A stretch of DNA of 64,000 bases, taken from Acidovorax sp. NB1 (GTDB lineage Bacteria; Pseudomonadota; Gammaproteobacteria; Burkholderiales; Burkholderiaceae_C). Both the position numbers and the translations under genes were made by a program. Below are positions 15,308-24,255 of the stretch, piece by piece; the stretch's first letter is position 1; every line of letters begins with the position of its first letter. The stretch spans positions 182,989 to 246,988 of the forward strand of contig NZ_BJHU01000040.1 of the NCBI RefSeq assembly GCF_005405905.1, read 5' to 3'. Under the pieces are notes generated by a model. The model did not search any database, was not told the origin of the DNA, and worked only from the letters and a program-made list of their open reading frames with translations.

Positions 15308-17287
15308 TCAGGCGGCGGGCGTGGCCAGCTCGGTGACCACCAGCGGCGGGGGAGAAGCCTGAGGGGCCGGGGCCTGTGGCATCCAGGCGGCAGGTGGCAT
15401 CGGTGGCGGCTCGGCCGCAGGGTCGGCAGCGCCGCTGGGCAGCTCGATGCACACGCGTGTGCCCTGGCCCGGGGTGGACTCAACCTGCAGCACGGCACCC
15501 ACGCGGTGGGCACGCTCGCGCATGATGCCCAGGCCCACATGCAGCGAGTCGGGCGGCACGGCCGCGATGTCAAAGCCCTGGCCGTTGTCCTGCACCTCGA
15601 AGCGCCAGCGGGGATGGCGGTGTACGAGCAGGTCCACGCGCGTCGCGGCGGCGTGCTTGCGCACATTCGACAGCGCTTCCTGCACCATGTGCAGCACCTG
15701 GATCTGCACGTCCTGCGCCAGTGGCAGGCCATGGCCCACCATGCCCAGCGTGGTGACGATGCCGGTCTGGTGCTCGAACTTGGACAGCGTGGCGCGCAGG
15801 GCGGATTCGATGTCTTCCTCGCTGGTGCGGGTGCGGAAATGCACCAGCAGCTCGCGCACATCGGCATAACACTCGCGCACGCCCACATCCAGCTCGCTGA
15901 TGCTGCGGTCGCGCTTGGTCTCGTCGCCGCGCGCCACCGCGTCGCGCAGCAGCTGGGTCTGGATCTTGAGGAAGGCCAGGGACTGGGCAATGGAATCGTG
16001 CAGCTCGCGCGCGAGCAGGCTGCGCTCTTCGGCCACGGCCGCCTCGCGCTCCAGCGCGGTGGCGCGCAGGCCCTCCATGGCGCTGGCCAGGTGGCGCGTC
16101 AGGGCTTCGAGCAGCTCGCGCACCTCGTCGGTCATCTCGACCGGCGTGCGGAAGAACAGGTTCACCTCGCCCAGCAGGCGCTGCTGCATCTGCACGGGGA
16201 TGGTGACCATGGTCTCGAACCCCGCGTCGCGGCAATGCGGCAAAGCCACGGCGGTGGACGGCGTGATGGGGATGACCCGGGTGCGCGCCTGCGCCTGTGG
16301 CTGGCCACACAGGCAGCTGCCGGTGTGCAGGCAATGTTCGCCCTCGGCCATGGCCTCGGGCAGCCCGTCACCCGCCAGCAGCACATAACGCTCGTTGGCC
16401 TCGTTGGACCAGCGCACGGCGGCAGCATCGGCGCCCGCCACGCGGCGGATCTGCTGCACAAAACCCTGGGCCAGCAGCTCCAGGCTGCCCGCCGTGCTGG
16501 CCAGAGCGCTCACCTCGTACAGGGCGGCCAGGCGCTGGTTCTGCACCGCAATGCTGGTCGTCTTCTCGCGCACCTTGTGCTCCAGCTCATCGTGCGAGGT
16601 CTGCAGCGCGTGCGCCATCAGGTTGAAGCCCGCCGAGAGCTGGCCAAACTCGTCGTCGGTGTCCACCGGCAGGCGCGTGCCCAGCTCGCCCTGGCGCAGC
16701 CGGGCCTGGGCCTGCTGCAGGCGTGCCACGGGGTTGATAACGAGCAGGTAACTCACGGCCATGAAGGTCACGGCCGCCACGATGGCCAGCGCCATCATGA
16801 ACAGCTGGAACAGGTGCAGCGCGGCCGTCCAGCCCGCAATCTGCACCTCGATGGCATCCACAAACCCATCCACCTGCAACACAAAGGCGTCCGCCTGCGC
16901 CAGGGTCAGCGCACGGTCGGGGGGCAGCGGGGCCACCCAGCCGCTGCGCGCCTGCGCCCACTGGGTGCGGATGGATTCAAAGCGGGCGCGGGTCTCGTCG
17001 CTCCAAGGAACGAAGAGCGGGCGCGAGGGGTCGCCCGTGCGCAGCAGCTCCAGGCTGGCGTCGAACAGGCGGGCGCGTTCCAGCACCGCCTCGGCGGGCT
17101 CGGTCTGCAGCACCAGCACCATGCGCAGCATGTTCATGCGCAGGCGGCCCGCCTCGTTGACGGCGGCAGCGCCGCCTTCGAGCTTCCAGGTCACCCACAG
17201 CGTGAGGCTGATGGACGCCAGCGCCACCAGCAAAAAGCCCGCGCCCAGGGCCAGGAGCTTGGTGGTGAGCGTGGGCTTGGACCGCAT
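15308..17287 (-). CDS. narX: Nitrate/nitrite sensor histidine kinase NarX
   Basis: Membrane sensor kinase, 659 residues. Segment one (about 10-33) is followed by the NarX P-box at 41-56 (AAVNEAGRLRMNMLRM), which binds nitrate; segment two lies at about 160-185, followed by HAMP, a GAF-like region with clustered cysteines (HCLHTGSCLCGQ), and a HisKA_3 dimerisation helix with His430 in ARELHDSIAQSL. The ATPase part has DNGQGFD and GLGIMRERA. The C-terminus carries an extra proline/alanine-rich tail of about 45 residues. The FNR-like site 36 bp upstream suggests oxygen or NO control of its expression. Confidence 0.95.
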   Translation of the reverse strand: MRSKPTLTTKLLALGAGFLLVALASISLTLWVTWKLEGGAAAVNEAGRLRMNMLRMVLVLQTEPAEAVLERARLFDASLELLRTGDPSRPLFVPWSDETRARFESIRTQWAQARSGWVAPLPPDRALTLAQADAFVLQVDGFVDAIEVQIAGWTAALHLFQLFMMALAIVAAVTFMAVSYLLVINPVARLQQAQARLRQGELGTRLPVDTDDEFGQLSAGFNLMAHALQTSHDELEHKVREKTTSIAVQNQRLAALYEVSALASTAGSLELLAQGFVQQIRRVAGADAAAVRWSNEANERYVLLAGDGLPEAMAEGEHCLHTGSCLCGQPQAQARTRVIPITPSTAVALPHCRDAGFETMVTIPVQMQQRLLGEVNLFFRTPVEMTDEVRELLEALTRHLASAMEGLRATALEREAAVAEERSLLARELHDSIAQSLAFLKIQTQLLRDAVARGDETKRDRSISELDVGVRECYADVRELLVHFRTRTSEEDIESALRATLSKFEHQTGIVTTLGMVGHGLPLAQDVQIQVLHMVQEALSNVRKHAAATRVDLLVHRHPRWRFEVQDNGQGFDIAAVPPDSLHVGLGIMRERAHRVGAVLQVESTPGQGTRVCIELPSGAADPAAEPPPMPPAAWMPQAPAPQASPPPLVVTELATPAA

Positions 17288-17322
17288 GGGGCGCAGTGTA
17301 GGCAGGGAGGGCGCGGAGTTTC

Positions 17323-17336
17323 TTGACTTGCGTCAA
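17323..17336. promoter_or_regulatory. FNR/DNR-like binding site between narX and chaN
   Basis: TTGAC-TTGC-GTCAA is a perfect dyad, extended by one more pair (C at 17322, G at 17337). It matches the Crp/Fnr-family anaerobic box (TTGAT-N4-ATCAA; DNR/NNR variants use GTCAA). It sits 36 bp before the narX start and 25 bp before the chaN start, so it could serve either divergent gene; narX is the natural target. Confidence 0.72.
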
Positions 17337-17360
17337 GTCCGCGCCGCGTAGCATCGGAGC

Positions 17361-18296
17361 ATGCAAAGACCCCTTCCTTCTTTCTTGCGCACCCGGTGGG
17401 CCCAGGGCACACACGCCGCCGCCCTGGGCTGCGCCCTGCTGGTGCTGGCGGGTTGCGCGGGCCCACAGGCATCCGGCCCGGTCCCGCCCGCCGCCACGCA
17501 GGCCGCGCCCTGGGCCGAGCGCCTGCACCCCCTGCTGCCCGCCGATGTGCTGCTGCTGGGCGAGCAGCATGACGCGCCCGACCACCAGCGCCTGCAGCGC
17601 GAGGCCGTGGTGTGGCTGGCGGCACGCGGCCAGCTGGCGGCCCTGGTGATGGAGATGGCCGAGAGCGGGCACAGCACCCAGTCTCTGCCGCCGGGCGCCA
17701 CCGAAGCCCAGGCCCAGGCCGCCCTGCAGTGGAACGATGCCGCCTGGCCCTGGAAAGCCTACGGCCCGGTGGTGATGGCCGCCGTGGCGGCGGGGGTGCC
17801 CGTGCTGGGCGGCAACCTGCCCCGCACCCAGATGCGCGCCGCCATGCAGGAGCCCGCCTGGGACCGGCACCTGCCCCCCGCCGCATTAGCGCGCCAGATC
17901 ACCGCCCTGCGTGACGGCCACTGCGGCCTGCTGCCCGAATCACAGCTCGCGCCGATGGCACGCATCCAGATCGCCCGCGACGCGAGCATGGCCCGCACCG
18001 CCCAGCAGGCGCTGCGACCCGACCAGACCGTGCTGCTGGTGGCCGGGGGCGGCCATGTGCTGCGCAGCATCGGCGTGCCCACACACTGGCCGGACAATTT
18101 GAGGTCAAAAGTGGCCCTTGCGCGCGCCCAGCAAGCCCAATCAGCTATCAAGACAGAAGCATCACAAGCTGCAGGCACGGGCGCCATCGCCCCGGCCGAT
18201 GCCGACGCGGTGATTGACACCCCGGCCCTGCCGCCCCGCGATGCCTGCGCCGAGCTGCGCGAGCAGTGGCGCGCGGCGCCACGCGGCCAGCGCTGA
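17361..18296 (+). CDS. ChaN family lipoprotein
   Basis: A 311-residue predicted lipoprotein. The signal peptide ends in the lipobox LAGC at about residue 31. The ChaN-type domain starts with DVLLLGEQHDAPDHQ and continues with LVMEMAESGHST; near the end is the LLVAGGGHVLRSIGVPTH motif. ChaN of Campylobacter binds haem, and the family is tied to iron uptake, but the role here is unknown. Residues about 248-267 (RSKVALARAQQAQSAIKTEA) are encoded by a copy of the dispersed repeat, after the conserved domain, giving a likely non-conserved tail. It is divergent from narX and convergent with the EAL protein (15 bp gap). Confidence 0.85.
   Translation: MQRPLPSFLRTRWAQGTHAAALGCALLVLAGCAGPQASGPVPPAATQAAPWAERLHPLLPADVLLLGEQHDAPDHQRLQREAVVWLAARGQLAALVMEMAESGHSTQSLPPGATEAQAQAALQWNDAAWPWKAYGPVVMAAVAAGVPVLGGNLPRTQMRAAMQEPAWDRHLPPAALARQITALRDGHCGLLPESQLAPMARIQIARDASMARTAQQALRPDQTVLLVAGGGHVLRSIGVPTHWPDNLRSKVALARAQQAQSAIKTEASQAAGTGAIAPADADAVIDTPALPPRDACAELREQWRAAPRGQR
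18103..18160. repeat. Dispersed repeat, member 2 (inside the chaN-like gene)
   Basis: On the minus strand it reads from TGATAGCTGATTGGGCTTG to AAGGGCCACTTTTGACC, the same plan as members 3 and 7. It is translated in frame near the C-terminus of the ChaN-like protein. Confidence 0.6.
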
Positions 18297-18311
18297 GCGT
18301 CTGTTCAAAGC

Positions 18312-20648
18312 CTACGGCACGGCAGGCGCAGGCGTTGGCAGCGCGGGTGGCGTGGGCTGCGCCCGCAGCAGCGCGGCAAAGCCCTCGGCGGGCACTGGGC
18401 GGCTGCACAGGTAGCCCTGGTAGGTGTCGCAACCGCGCTCGCGCAAGAAGGCCAGCTGGCCCGGGGTCTCCACCCCCTCGGCCAGCACCGACAGCCCCAT
18501 GCTGTGCCCCATGGCGATGATGGCGGCGCTGATGGCCATGTCGTCCTCGCTCTGGGGGATGTCGCGGATGAAGCCCTGGTCGATCTTCAGCACGTCGATG
18601 GGAAAGCGCTTGAGCTGCGCCAGCGACGAGTAGCCCGTGCCGAAATCATCCACTGCAATACGCACCCCCAGCTCACGCAGGCGCTCCAGCACCTGGCGGG
18701 CCTCCTCGGTGCGCTCGGCCAGCGCGGTTTCGGTGATCTCCAGCTCCAGCAGCCGGGGCGGAAAGCCAGAGTCCGCCAGCGCCCCCGACGTGCAGCCCGC
18801 CAGGTCCGTGAGGTGGAACTGGCGCGGCGACACGTTCACGGCCAGCATCAGCTCAGGCAGGCCCGCATCGCGCCACTCCTGGCCCTGGCGGCAGACCTCG
18901 CGCAGCACCCACTCGCCCAGCGGGCCGATCACACCCGAGGTCTCGGCCACCGGGATGAAACGCGCGGGCGAGATCAGCCCCTCTTGCGGGTCATTCCAGC
19001 GCACCAGCGCCTCGGCGCCCACGATGCGGCCGGTGGCAATGTCCACCTGCGGCTGGTAGTACATCTGCAGATGGCCCTGCATCAGCGCCAGCCGCAGGCG
19101 CGACTCCAGCTCCAGCCGCTCGCGCGCGGCCTGGGTCATGGCCTCGTGGAAGAAGCACCAAGCGCCCCGCCCCCGCGCCTTGGCGCCATACACGGCCGCG
19201 TGGGCGCCCTGCAACAGCAGCTCGGTGGTGTGGGCATGGTCGGGGAACATGCAGATGCCCACGCTGACCCCGGCCACCACCTCCAGCCCGTCGGGCGAGC
19301 GCCAGGGCTCGGCCACGGCCCGGATCAGGTGGCGGGCCATGGCGGCCGCGCCGTCGGCATGGCGCAGGTTGCGCGCCACCACGGCCAGCTCGTCGCCCGC
19401 CATGCGGCCCAGCACATCGCCCGGGCGCAGGGCCGACTGCACCTGCCGCGCGATGTGCTTGAGCACCTCGTCGCCGATGGTGTGGCCGTAGCTGTCGTTC
19501 ACGTCCTTGAAGCGGTCCAGGTTGAGCAGCAGCACGGCGATGTTCTCGCCGCTGGCGCGCGCCTCCTGCACGGCCAGCTCCAGCTGGTGCCCGAACCAGG
19601 TGCGGTTGGACAGGCCGGTGAGCGCGTCGTTGTGGGCCAGGAACTCCAGGCGCCGCTGCTGGGCTTTTTCTGCGGAGATGTCGGTGAACATGCACACGTA
19701 GTGCGTGATCTCGCCCGCCGGGTCGCGCACAGCCGACAGGGACATGTGTTCGGGGAAGATCTCGCCGTTCTTGCGGCGGTTCCAGATCTCGCCCTGCCAG
19801 TGGCCGGTGTCGAGCAGCGCCGCCCACATGGCCTCATAAAAAGCCTGGTCGTGGCGGCCCGACTTGAAGACGCGCGGGGTTTTGCCCAGCAGCTCGTCCT
19901 CGGTGTAGCCCAGCAGCCGCGTGAAGGCAGCATTGACCGACAGGATGCGGCTGTGGGCATCGGTCACCACCACGCCCTCCATGGTGTTGTCCACCACGGT
20001 GGCGGCCAGCCTCTGACGGGCCTCGCTGCGCTGCAGCGCGGCGCGCGCGGCCTTGATCTCGTCCAGGTCCTGCACCACACACACCAGGTGGGCGGGCTCG
20101 TCGCTTTCCACCGGCACCAGGGTCACGGTGCACAACACGGGCACGGTGCGGCCATCGTCCAGGCGCTGGCACTGGCGTTCGCCCACGTAGTGGTCGATCT
20201 CGCCCGCCATCAGGCGCTCCAGCTGGCGCACGGCCCAGTCGCGGTCCTGGGCAATCATCACGTCGCGGAAGTTGAGGGTGAGCACCTGCGCCAGCGTGCC
20301 CCCCAGCATGTCGCTCAGGCGGTGGTTGGCCCACAGAAACTGCCCGTCCGGCGCCACACGCGCAATGCCGGCGGGGGCATGGCGCACGATCTGTGTCAGC
20401 TCGCGCGCCATGGCCATGCGCACTTTTTCGGCACGGCGCATGCGCCGCAGCAGCCACCAGGTGAGGCCACTGGTCAGCGCCACATAGCCCCAACCCTTCC
20501 AGGTCTGGAAACGGGTCAGCAAGTCGGGGTCGGTCACCCAATGGGCCAGCAGCGCATCGCCCACGAACACCCAGGCCACACCCAGCACCAGGTACAGCAG
20601 CATGCCCCGCCAGGGGACCAGTGGTGGGGCATGCCCCTCTTCGCCCAT
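18312..20648 (-). CDS. Membrane PAS-PAS-GGDEF-EAL signalling protein
   Basis: A 778-residue cyclic-di-GMP turnover protein. I start it at ATG 20648, which follows GAGGAG. Two membrane segments lie in the first 70 residues, then two PAS domains (roughly 85-200 and 205-330), a GGDEF domain and a C-terminal EAL domain. The GGDEF signature is MAGDEL rather than GGDEF, so cyclase activity is uncertain. The EAL part keeps EALVRW, the DDFGTGYSSL loop and LAEGVETPGQ, so phosphodiesterase activity is likely. It is divergent from purU (61 bp between starts) and convergent with the ChaN-like gene. Confidence 0.93.
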   Translation of the reverse strand: MGEEGHAPPLVPWRGMLLYLVLGVAWVFVGDALLAHWVTDPDLLTRFQTWKGWGYVALTSGLTWWLLRRMRRAEKVRMAMARELTQIVRHAPAGIARVAPDGQFLWANHRLSDMLGGTLAQVLTLNFRDVMIAQDRDWAVRQLERLMAGEIDHYVGERQCQRLDDGRTVPVLCTVTLVPVESDEPAHLVCVVQDLDEIKAARAALQRSEARQRLAATVVDNTMEGVVVTDAHSRILSVNAAFTRLLGYTEDELLGKTPRVFKSGRHDQAFYEAMWAALLDTGHWQGEIWNRRKNGEIFPEHMSLSAVRDPAGEITHYVCMFTDISAEKAQQRRLEFLAHNDALTGLSNRTWFGHQLELAVQEARASGENIAVLLLNLDRFKDVNDSYGHTIGDEVLKHIARQVQSALRPGDVLGRMAGDELAVVARNLRHADGAAAMARHLIRAVAEPWRSPDGLEVVAGVSVGICMFPDHAHTTELLLQGAHAAVYGAKARGRGAWCFFHEAMTQAARERLELESRLRLALMQGHLQMYYQPQVDIATGRIVGAEALVRWNDPQEGLISPARFIPVAETSGVIGPLGEWVLREVCRQGQEWRDAGLPELMLAVNVSPRQFHLTDLAGCTSGALADSGFPPRLLELEITETALAERTEEARQVLERLRELGVRIAVDDFGTGYSSLAQLKRFPIDVLKIDQGFIRDIPQSEDDMAISAAIIAMGHSMGLSVLAEGVETPGQLAFLRERGCDTYQGYLCSRPVPAEGFAALLRAQPTPPALPTPAPAVP

Positions 20649-20709
20649 TGAACTCCTCGTGTCACACGGTTCCACGGCGCCGGGCCCTTGCTGCGACAAT
20701 TGCACAGCT

Positions 20710-21561
20710 ATGACGACCAACGCCTACATCCTTACCCTGTCCTGCCCCGACCGCCTGGGGCTGGTGCACGCTGTGTCCGGCTTTCTGCTGGAACACGGCG
20801 GCAACATCGAAGAAGCCGCGCAGTACAACGACCACGCCACCGGCCTGTTCTTCATGCGGGTGCAGTTTGCCTGCGACCAGCATGACCACGCCACCCTCAA
20901 GGCGCGCCTGACGGCCTTTGCCGAGCCCCACCAGATGCGCTGGACGCTGCACGCCACGGCCGCGCCCATGAAAACCGTGCTCATGGTCAGCAAAGAGGGC
21001 CATTGCCTCAACGACCTGCTGTTCCGCTGGAAAAGTGGCCTGCTGCCCATCGACATCCGCGCCATCATCAGCAACCACCGCGACTTCTACCAGCTCGCGG
21101 CCAGCTACAACGTGCCGTTCCACCACATCCCGCTCACCGGCACGACCAAGGCCCAGGCCGAGGCCAAGCAGTTCGAGATTATCGAGGCCGAAGGGGCCGA
21201 ACTGGTGGTGCTGGCGCGTTACATGCAGATACTTTCTCTTGACCTATGTCAAAAGTTGGCCGGACGGGCGATCAACATCCACCACAGCTTCCTGCCAAGC
21301 TTCAAGGGCGCCAAGCCCTACTACCAGGCCCATGACCGGGGCGTGAAGCTGATCGGCGCCACCGCCCACTATGTGACGGCCGATCTGGACGAAGGCCCCA
21401 TCATCGAGCAGGACGTGGCCCGCGCGGACCACACCGACACGGTGGAAGACCTCACCGCCCGAGGCCGTGACACCGAAAGCCAGGTGCTGGCCCGCGCCGT
21501 GAAGTGGCACAGCGAGCATCGCGTGATCCTGAACGGACACAAGACGGTCATCTTCCGCTAG
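20710..21561 (+). CDS. purU: Formyltetrahydrofolate deformylase
   Basis: Hydrolyses 10-formyltetrahydrofolate to tetrahydrofolate and formate, balancing one-carbon units and feeding purine synthesis. The start is ATG 20710 (MTTNAYILTLSCPDRLGLVH), beginning the N-terminal ACT domain (about 1-85). The formyl-transferase fold follows, with the catalytic NIHHSFLPSFKGAKPYYQAH stretch and the ADLDEGPIIEQD motif near the end. The 283 residues are normal length. A LysR gene follows 12 bp later. An FNR-like palindrome at 21239-21252 lies inside the reading frame. Confidence 0.96.
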   Translation: MTTNAYILTLSCPDRLGLVHAVSGFLLEHGGNIEEAAQYNDHATGLFFMRVQFACDQHDHATLKARLTAFAEPHQMRWTLHATAAPMKTVLMVSKEGHCLNDLLFRWKSGLLPIDIRAIISNHRDFYQLAASYNVPFHHIPLTGTTKAQAEAKQFEIIEAEGAELVVLARYMQILSLDLCQKLAGRAINIHHSFLPSFKGAKPYYQAHDRGVKLIGATAHYVTADLDEGPIIEQDVARADHTDTVEDLTARGRDTESQVLARAVKWHSEHRVILNGHKTVIFR

Positions 21562-21573
21562 CCAAGCTTTCCC

Positions 21574-22479
21574 ATGGCCACGGCAGCCCCGTCCTCCTTC
21601 CTCAGCAGCGCCGCCCGGCGCATTCCGCCCATCCAGTGCCTGCTGACGTTTGAGGCCCTGGCCCGACTGCGCAGCGTGACGCAGACAGCCGATGAGCTGT
21701 GTGTGACGCCCAGCGCCGTGAGCCACCGGGTCAAGCAGCTGGAGCAGATCCTGGGCGCACAGCTGTTTGGCCGGGCGGATTTTTCGCTCACCACCGAGGG
21801 CAGCGCCTACCTGGCCCATGTGCGCGAGGGGCTCACCGCGCTGCAGCGCTTTCCGGGCCAGGCCGTCGCGCCCGGGCGGCGGCGGCTCAAGCTGGCCGTG
21901 ACGCCCACGTTTGCGCGCACCATCCTCATCCCGCGCCTGCGCCAGTTCACCGAGGCGTATCCCGAGATCGACCTGGCGCTGCAGGTGTCCATCCCTCTGC
22001 TGGATGTGGTGGCCGAAGACGCCGATCTGATGGTGCGCTTTGGCCCCGGCCACTATGCCGACGTGGAGCATGTGGAGCTGGCCCGCGACGTGGTCACGCC
22101 CCTGGCCTCACCCGCCTTCGTGCGCGAGCACGGCCCGTTTGACCGCCCCGAGGACCTGGAAGGGGTGCAGCTCTTGCGCAGCCCGCTGGAGCCCTGGCGC
22201 ACCTGGTTTGCCCCCACCGGCCTGGACTGGGCCGAACCCAGCGAGGGCTCGCAGTTCAACGACATCGGCCTGATGTGCGACGCCGCCGCCGCTGGCATGG
22301 GCGTGGCCCTGGTGCGCCTGAAGCTCGGCGCCCCCTGGCTGGAAAACGGCACCCTGGTGCGTCTGTTTGCCCACGACGCCCCCAGCCCCCACGCCCACTA
22401 CCTGTGCTGGCGCACCGGCACCATGGACCGGTGGGAATGCGCGGCCTTTGCTGAGTGGCTGCGCAAGACCATGGCATAG
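21574..22479 (+). CDS. LysR family regulator, GcvA-like
   Basis: A 301-residue transcription factor. The N-terminal winged helix (about residues 14-75) includes PIQCLLTFEALARL and SAVSHRVKQLEQILGAQLFG; the rest is the periplasmic-binding-like effector domain. The RIPPIQCLLTFEAL opening and overall length resemble GcvA-type regulators of glycine metabolism. It follows purU by 12 bp and may be co-transcribed; the glycolate-oxidase-like gene follows after 271 bp that include repeats. A link to glycine/glyoxylate metabolism is inferred from these neighbours only. Confidence 0.88.
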   Translation: MATAAPSSFLSSAARRIPPIQCLLTFEALARLRSVTQTADELCVTPSAVSHRVKQLEQILGAQLFGRADFSLTTEGSAYLAHVREGLTALQRFPGQAVAPGRRRLKLAVTPTFARTILIPRLRQFTEAYPEIDLALQVSIPLLDVVAEDADLMVRFGPGHYADVEHVELARDVVTPLASPAFVREHGPFDRPEDLEGVQLLRSPLEPWRTWFAPTGLDWAEPSEGSQFNDIGLMCDAAAAGMGVALVRLKLGAPWLENGTLVRLFAHDAPSPHAHYLCWRTGTMDRWECAAFAEWLRKTMA

Positions 22480-22488
22480 CAGAAGCAT

Positions 22489-22600
22489 CCCCCTGAGCCG
22501 CCTTTGGCGCCTTCCCCCTTCTCTCGGCTGCGCCGGGAAGGGGGACGCAGCCCTCGCTGCGGGGCGGCCCTTGCTCGGTGGCCCTCGCCCAAGCCGCGCC
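22489..22600. repeat. GC-rich dispersed element, type 2, copy A
   Basis: A CCCCCTGAGCCGC... GCGCCTTCCCCC... GGGAAGGGGGACGC segment with internal dyad symmetry, downstream of the LysR gene. A related copy with the same order of blocks is at 40974-41076. Similar GC-rich intergenic elements occur, from memory, in Acidovorax genomes. Confidence 0.6.
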
Positions 22601-22619
22601 CTCCTCTACCAGGTGCAGG

Positions 22620-22672
22620 CAAAAATTTACCTCTAGCGCCTGTCCCACAAGCACTAGCAGCTATCAATTGAT
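22620..22672. repeat. Dispersed repeat, member 3 (intergenic)
   Basis: On the minus strand it reads TTGATAGCTGCTAGTGCTTG, then GGACAGGCGCTAGAGG and TAAATTTTTGCC. It shows the GATAGCTG and GCGCTAG blocks of the family and lies upstream of the glycolate-oxidase-like gene. Confidence 0.65.
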
Positions 22673-22750
22673 GAGCGCCCAGGTGTTTTTCACAATTCCC
22701 TGCAGAAAAGCTCAAGCCCAGGCACCCAGCCATCCCCTACAGTGGCGGCC

Positions 22751-24250
22751 ATGAACACTGCCGCCGCCCCCACCGCAGCCCTGTCCGAACGCGCCGCACG
22801 CCAGGCCGAAGTGGTCCAGGCCCTGAGCCGCGCCGTGCCTGCACACGCCCTGCTCTGGCACAGCGAAGACACCACGCCGTATGAATGCGACGGCCTCACC
22901 GCCTACCGCCAGCGCCCGCTGGTGGTGTGCCTGCCCGAGACGTATGAAGAAGTGCAGGCCGTGCTGCGCGTGTGCCACCAGCTGCAGGTGCCCGTGGTGG
23001 CGCGCGGTGCGGGCACAGGCCTGTCGGGCGGCGCCATGCCCCACGCCCTGGGCGTGACGCTCTCACTGGCCAAGTTCAACCGCATCCTCGACATCAACCC
23101 CGAAAGCCGCACGGCCGTCGTGCAGTGCGGCGTGCGCAACCTCGCCATCAGCGAGGCTGCGGCACCCTACAACCTCTACTACGCCCCCGACCCCAGCAGC
23201 CAGATCGCCTGCACCATCGGCGGCAACGTGGCCGAGAACTCCGGCGGCGTGCACTGCCTGAAATACGGCCTCACCGTGCACAACGTGCTCAAGGTGAAGG
23301 GCTTCACAGTGGAAGGCGAGCCCGTCGAATTCGGCAGCGAGGCGCTGGACGCCCCCGGCTACGACCTGCTGGCCGCTGTGATCGGCAGCGAGGGCATGCT
23401 GGCAGTGACCACCGAAGTGACGGTGCGCCTAATCCCCAAGCCCCAGCTGGCGCGCTGCATCATGGCCAGCTTTGACGACGTGCGCAAAGCGGGCGACGCC
23501 GTGGCCGCTGTGATCGCGGCCGGCATCATCCCCGCAGGCCTGGAGATGATGGACAAGCCCATGACCGCCGCCGTGGAAGATTTTGTGCACGCAGGCTACG
23601 ACCTCACGGCAGAAGCCATCCTGCTGTGCGAAAGCGACGGCACCCCCGAGGAAGTGGAAGAAGAAATTGGCCGCATGAGCGAGGTGCTGCGCGCTGCGGG
23701 CGCCACCGCCATCAGCGTGAGCCGCGACGAGGCCGAGCGCCTGCGCTTCTGGAGTGGCCGCAAGAACGCCTTCCCCGCCAGCGGCCGCATCAGCCCCGAC
23801 TACATGTGCATGGACTCCACCATCCCGCGCAAGCGCCTGGCCGACATCCTGCTCGCCATCCAGGAGATGGAAAAGAAATACCAGCTGCGCTGCGCCAACG
23901 TGTTCCACGCGGGCGACGGCAACCTGCACCCGCTGATCCTGTTCGATGCGAACGACGCCGACCAGCTGCACCGCTGCGAACTGTTTGGCGCCGACATCCT
24001 GGAGACCAGCGTGGCCATGGGCGGCACTGTGACGGGCGAACATGGCGTGGGTGTGGAGAAGCTCAACAGCATGTGCGTGCAGTTCTCTGCGGCAGAGAGC
24101 GCGCAGATGTTCGGGCTCAAGCACGCGTTTGATCCCGCAGGGTTGCTGAACCCGGGCAAGGTGATTCCGACGCTGAACCGGTGTGCGGAATACGGGAAGA
24201 TGCTGGTGCGCGGGGGGCAGATCAAGCACCCCGATCTGCCGCGTTTCTGA
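22751..24250 (+). CDS. glcD: FAD-linked oxidase, glycolate oxidase GlcD / D-lactate dehydrogenase type
   Basis: A 499-residue flavoprotein that oxidises a 2-hydroxy acid, most likely glycolate (or D-lactate). The FAD-binding domain (about 50-230) contains GAGTGLSGGAMPH and IGGNVAENSGGVHCLKYG. The C-terminal FAD-oxidase domain has the NVFHAGDGNLHPLILFD and TGEHGVGVEK motifs. I use ATG 22751; a GTG three codons earlier is possible and no strong ribosome site is visible. No glcE or glcF genes follow; the next gene is lrgA, 5 bp on. Substrate choice cannot be fixed from sequence alone. Confidence 0.9.
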   Translation: MNTAAAPTAALSERAARQAEVVQALSRAVPAHALLWHSEDTTPYECDGLTAYRQRPLVVCLPETYEEVQAVLRVCHQLQVPVVARGAGTGLSGGAMPHALGVTLSLAKFNRILDINPESRTAVVQCGVRNLAISEAAAPYNLYYAPDPSSQIACTIGGNVAENSGGVHCLKYGLTVHNVLKVKGFTVEGEPVEFGSEALDAPGYDLLAAVIGSEGMLAVTTEVTVRLIPKPQLARCIMASFDDVRKAGDAVAAVIAAGIIPAGLEMMDKPMTAAVEDFVHAGYDLTAEAILLCESDGTPEEVEEEIGRMSEVLRAAGATAISVSRDEAERLRFWSGRKNAFPASGRISPDYMCMDSTIPRKRLADILLAIQEMEKKYQLRCANVFHAGDGNLHPLILFDANDADQLHRCELFGADILETSVAMGGTVTGEHGVGVEKLNSMCVQFSAAESAQMFGLKHAFDPAGLLNPGKVIPTLNRCAEYGKMLVRGGQIKHPDLPRF

Positions 24251-24255
24251 CCGCC

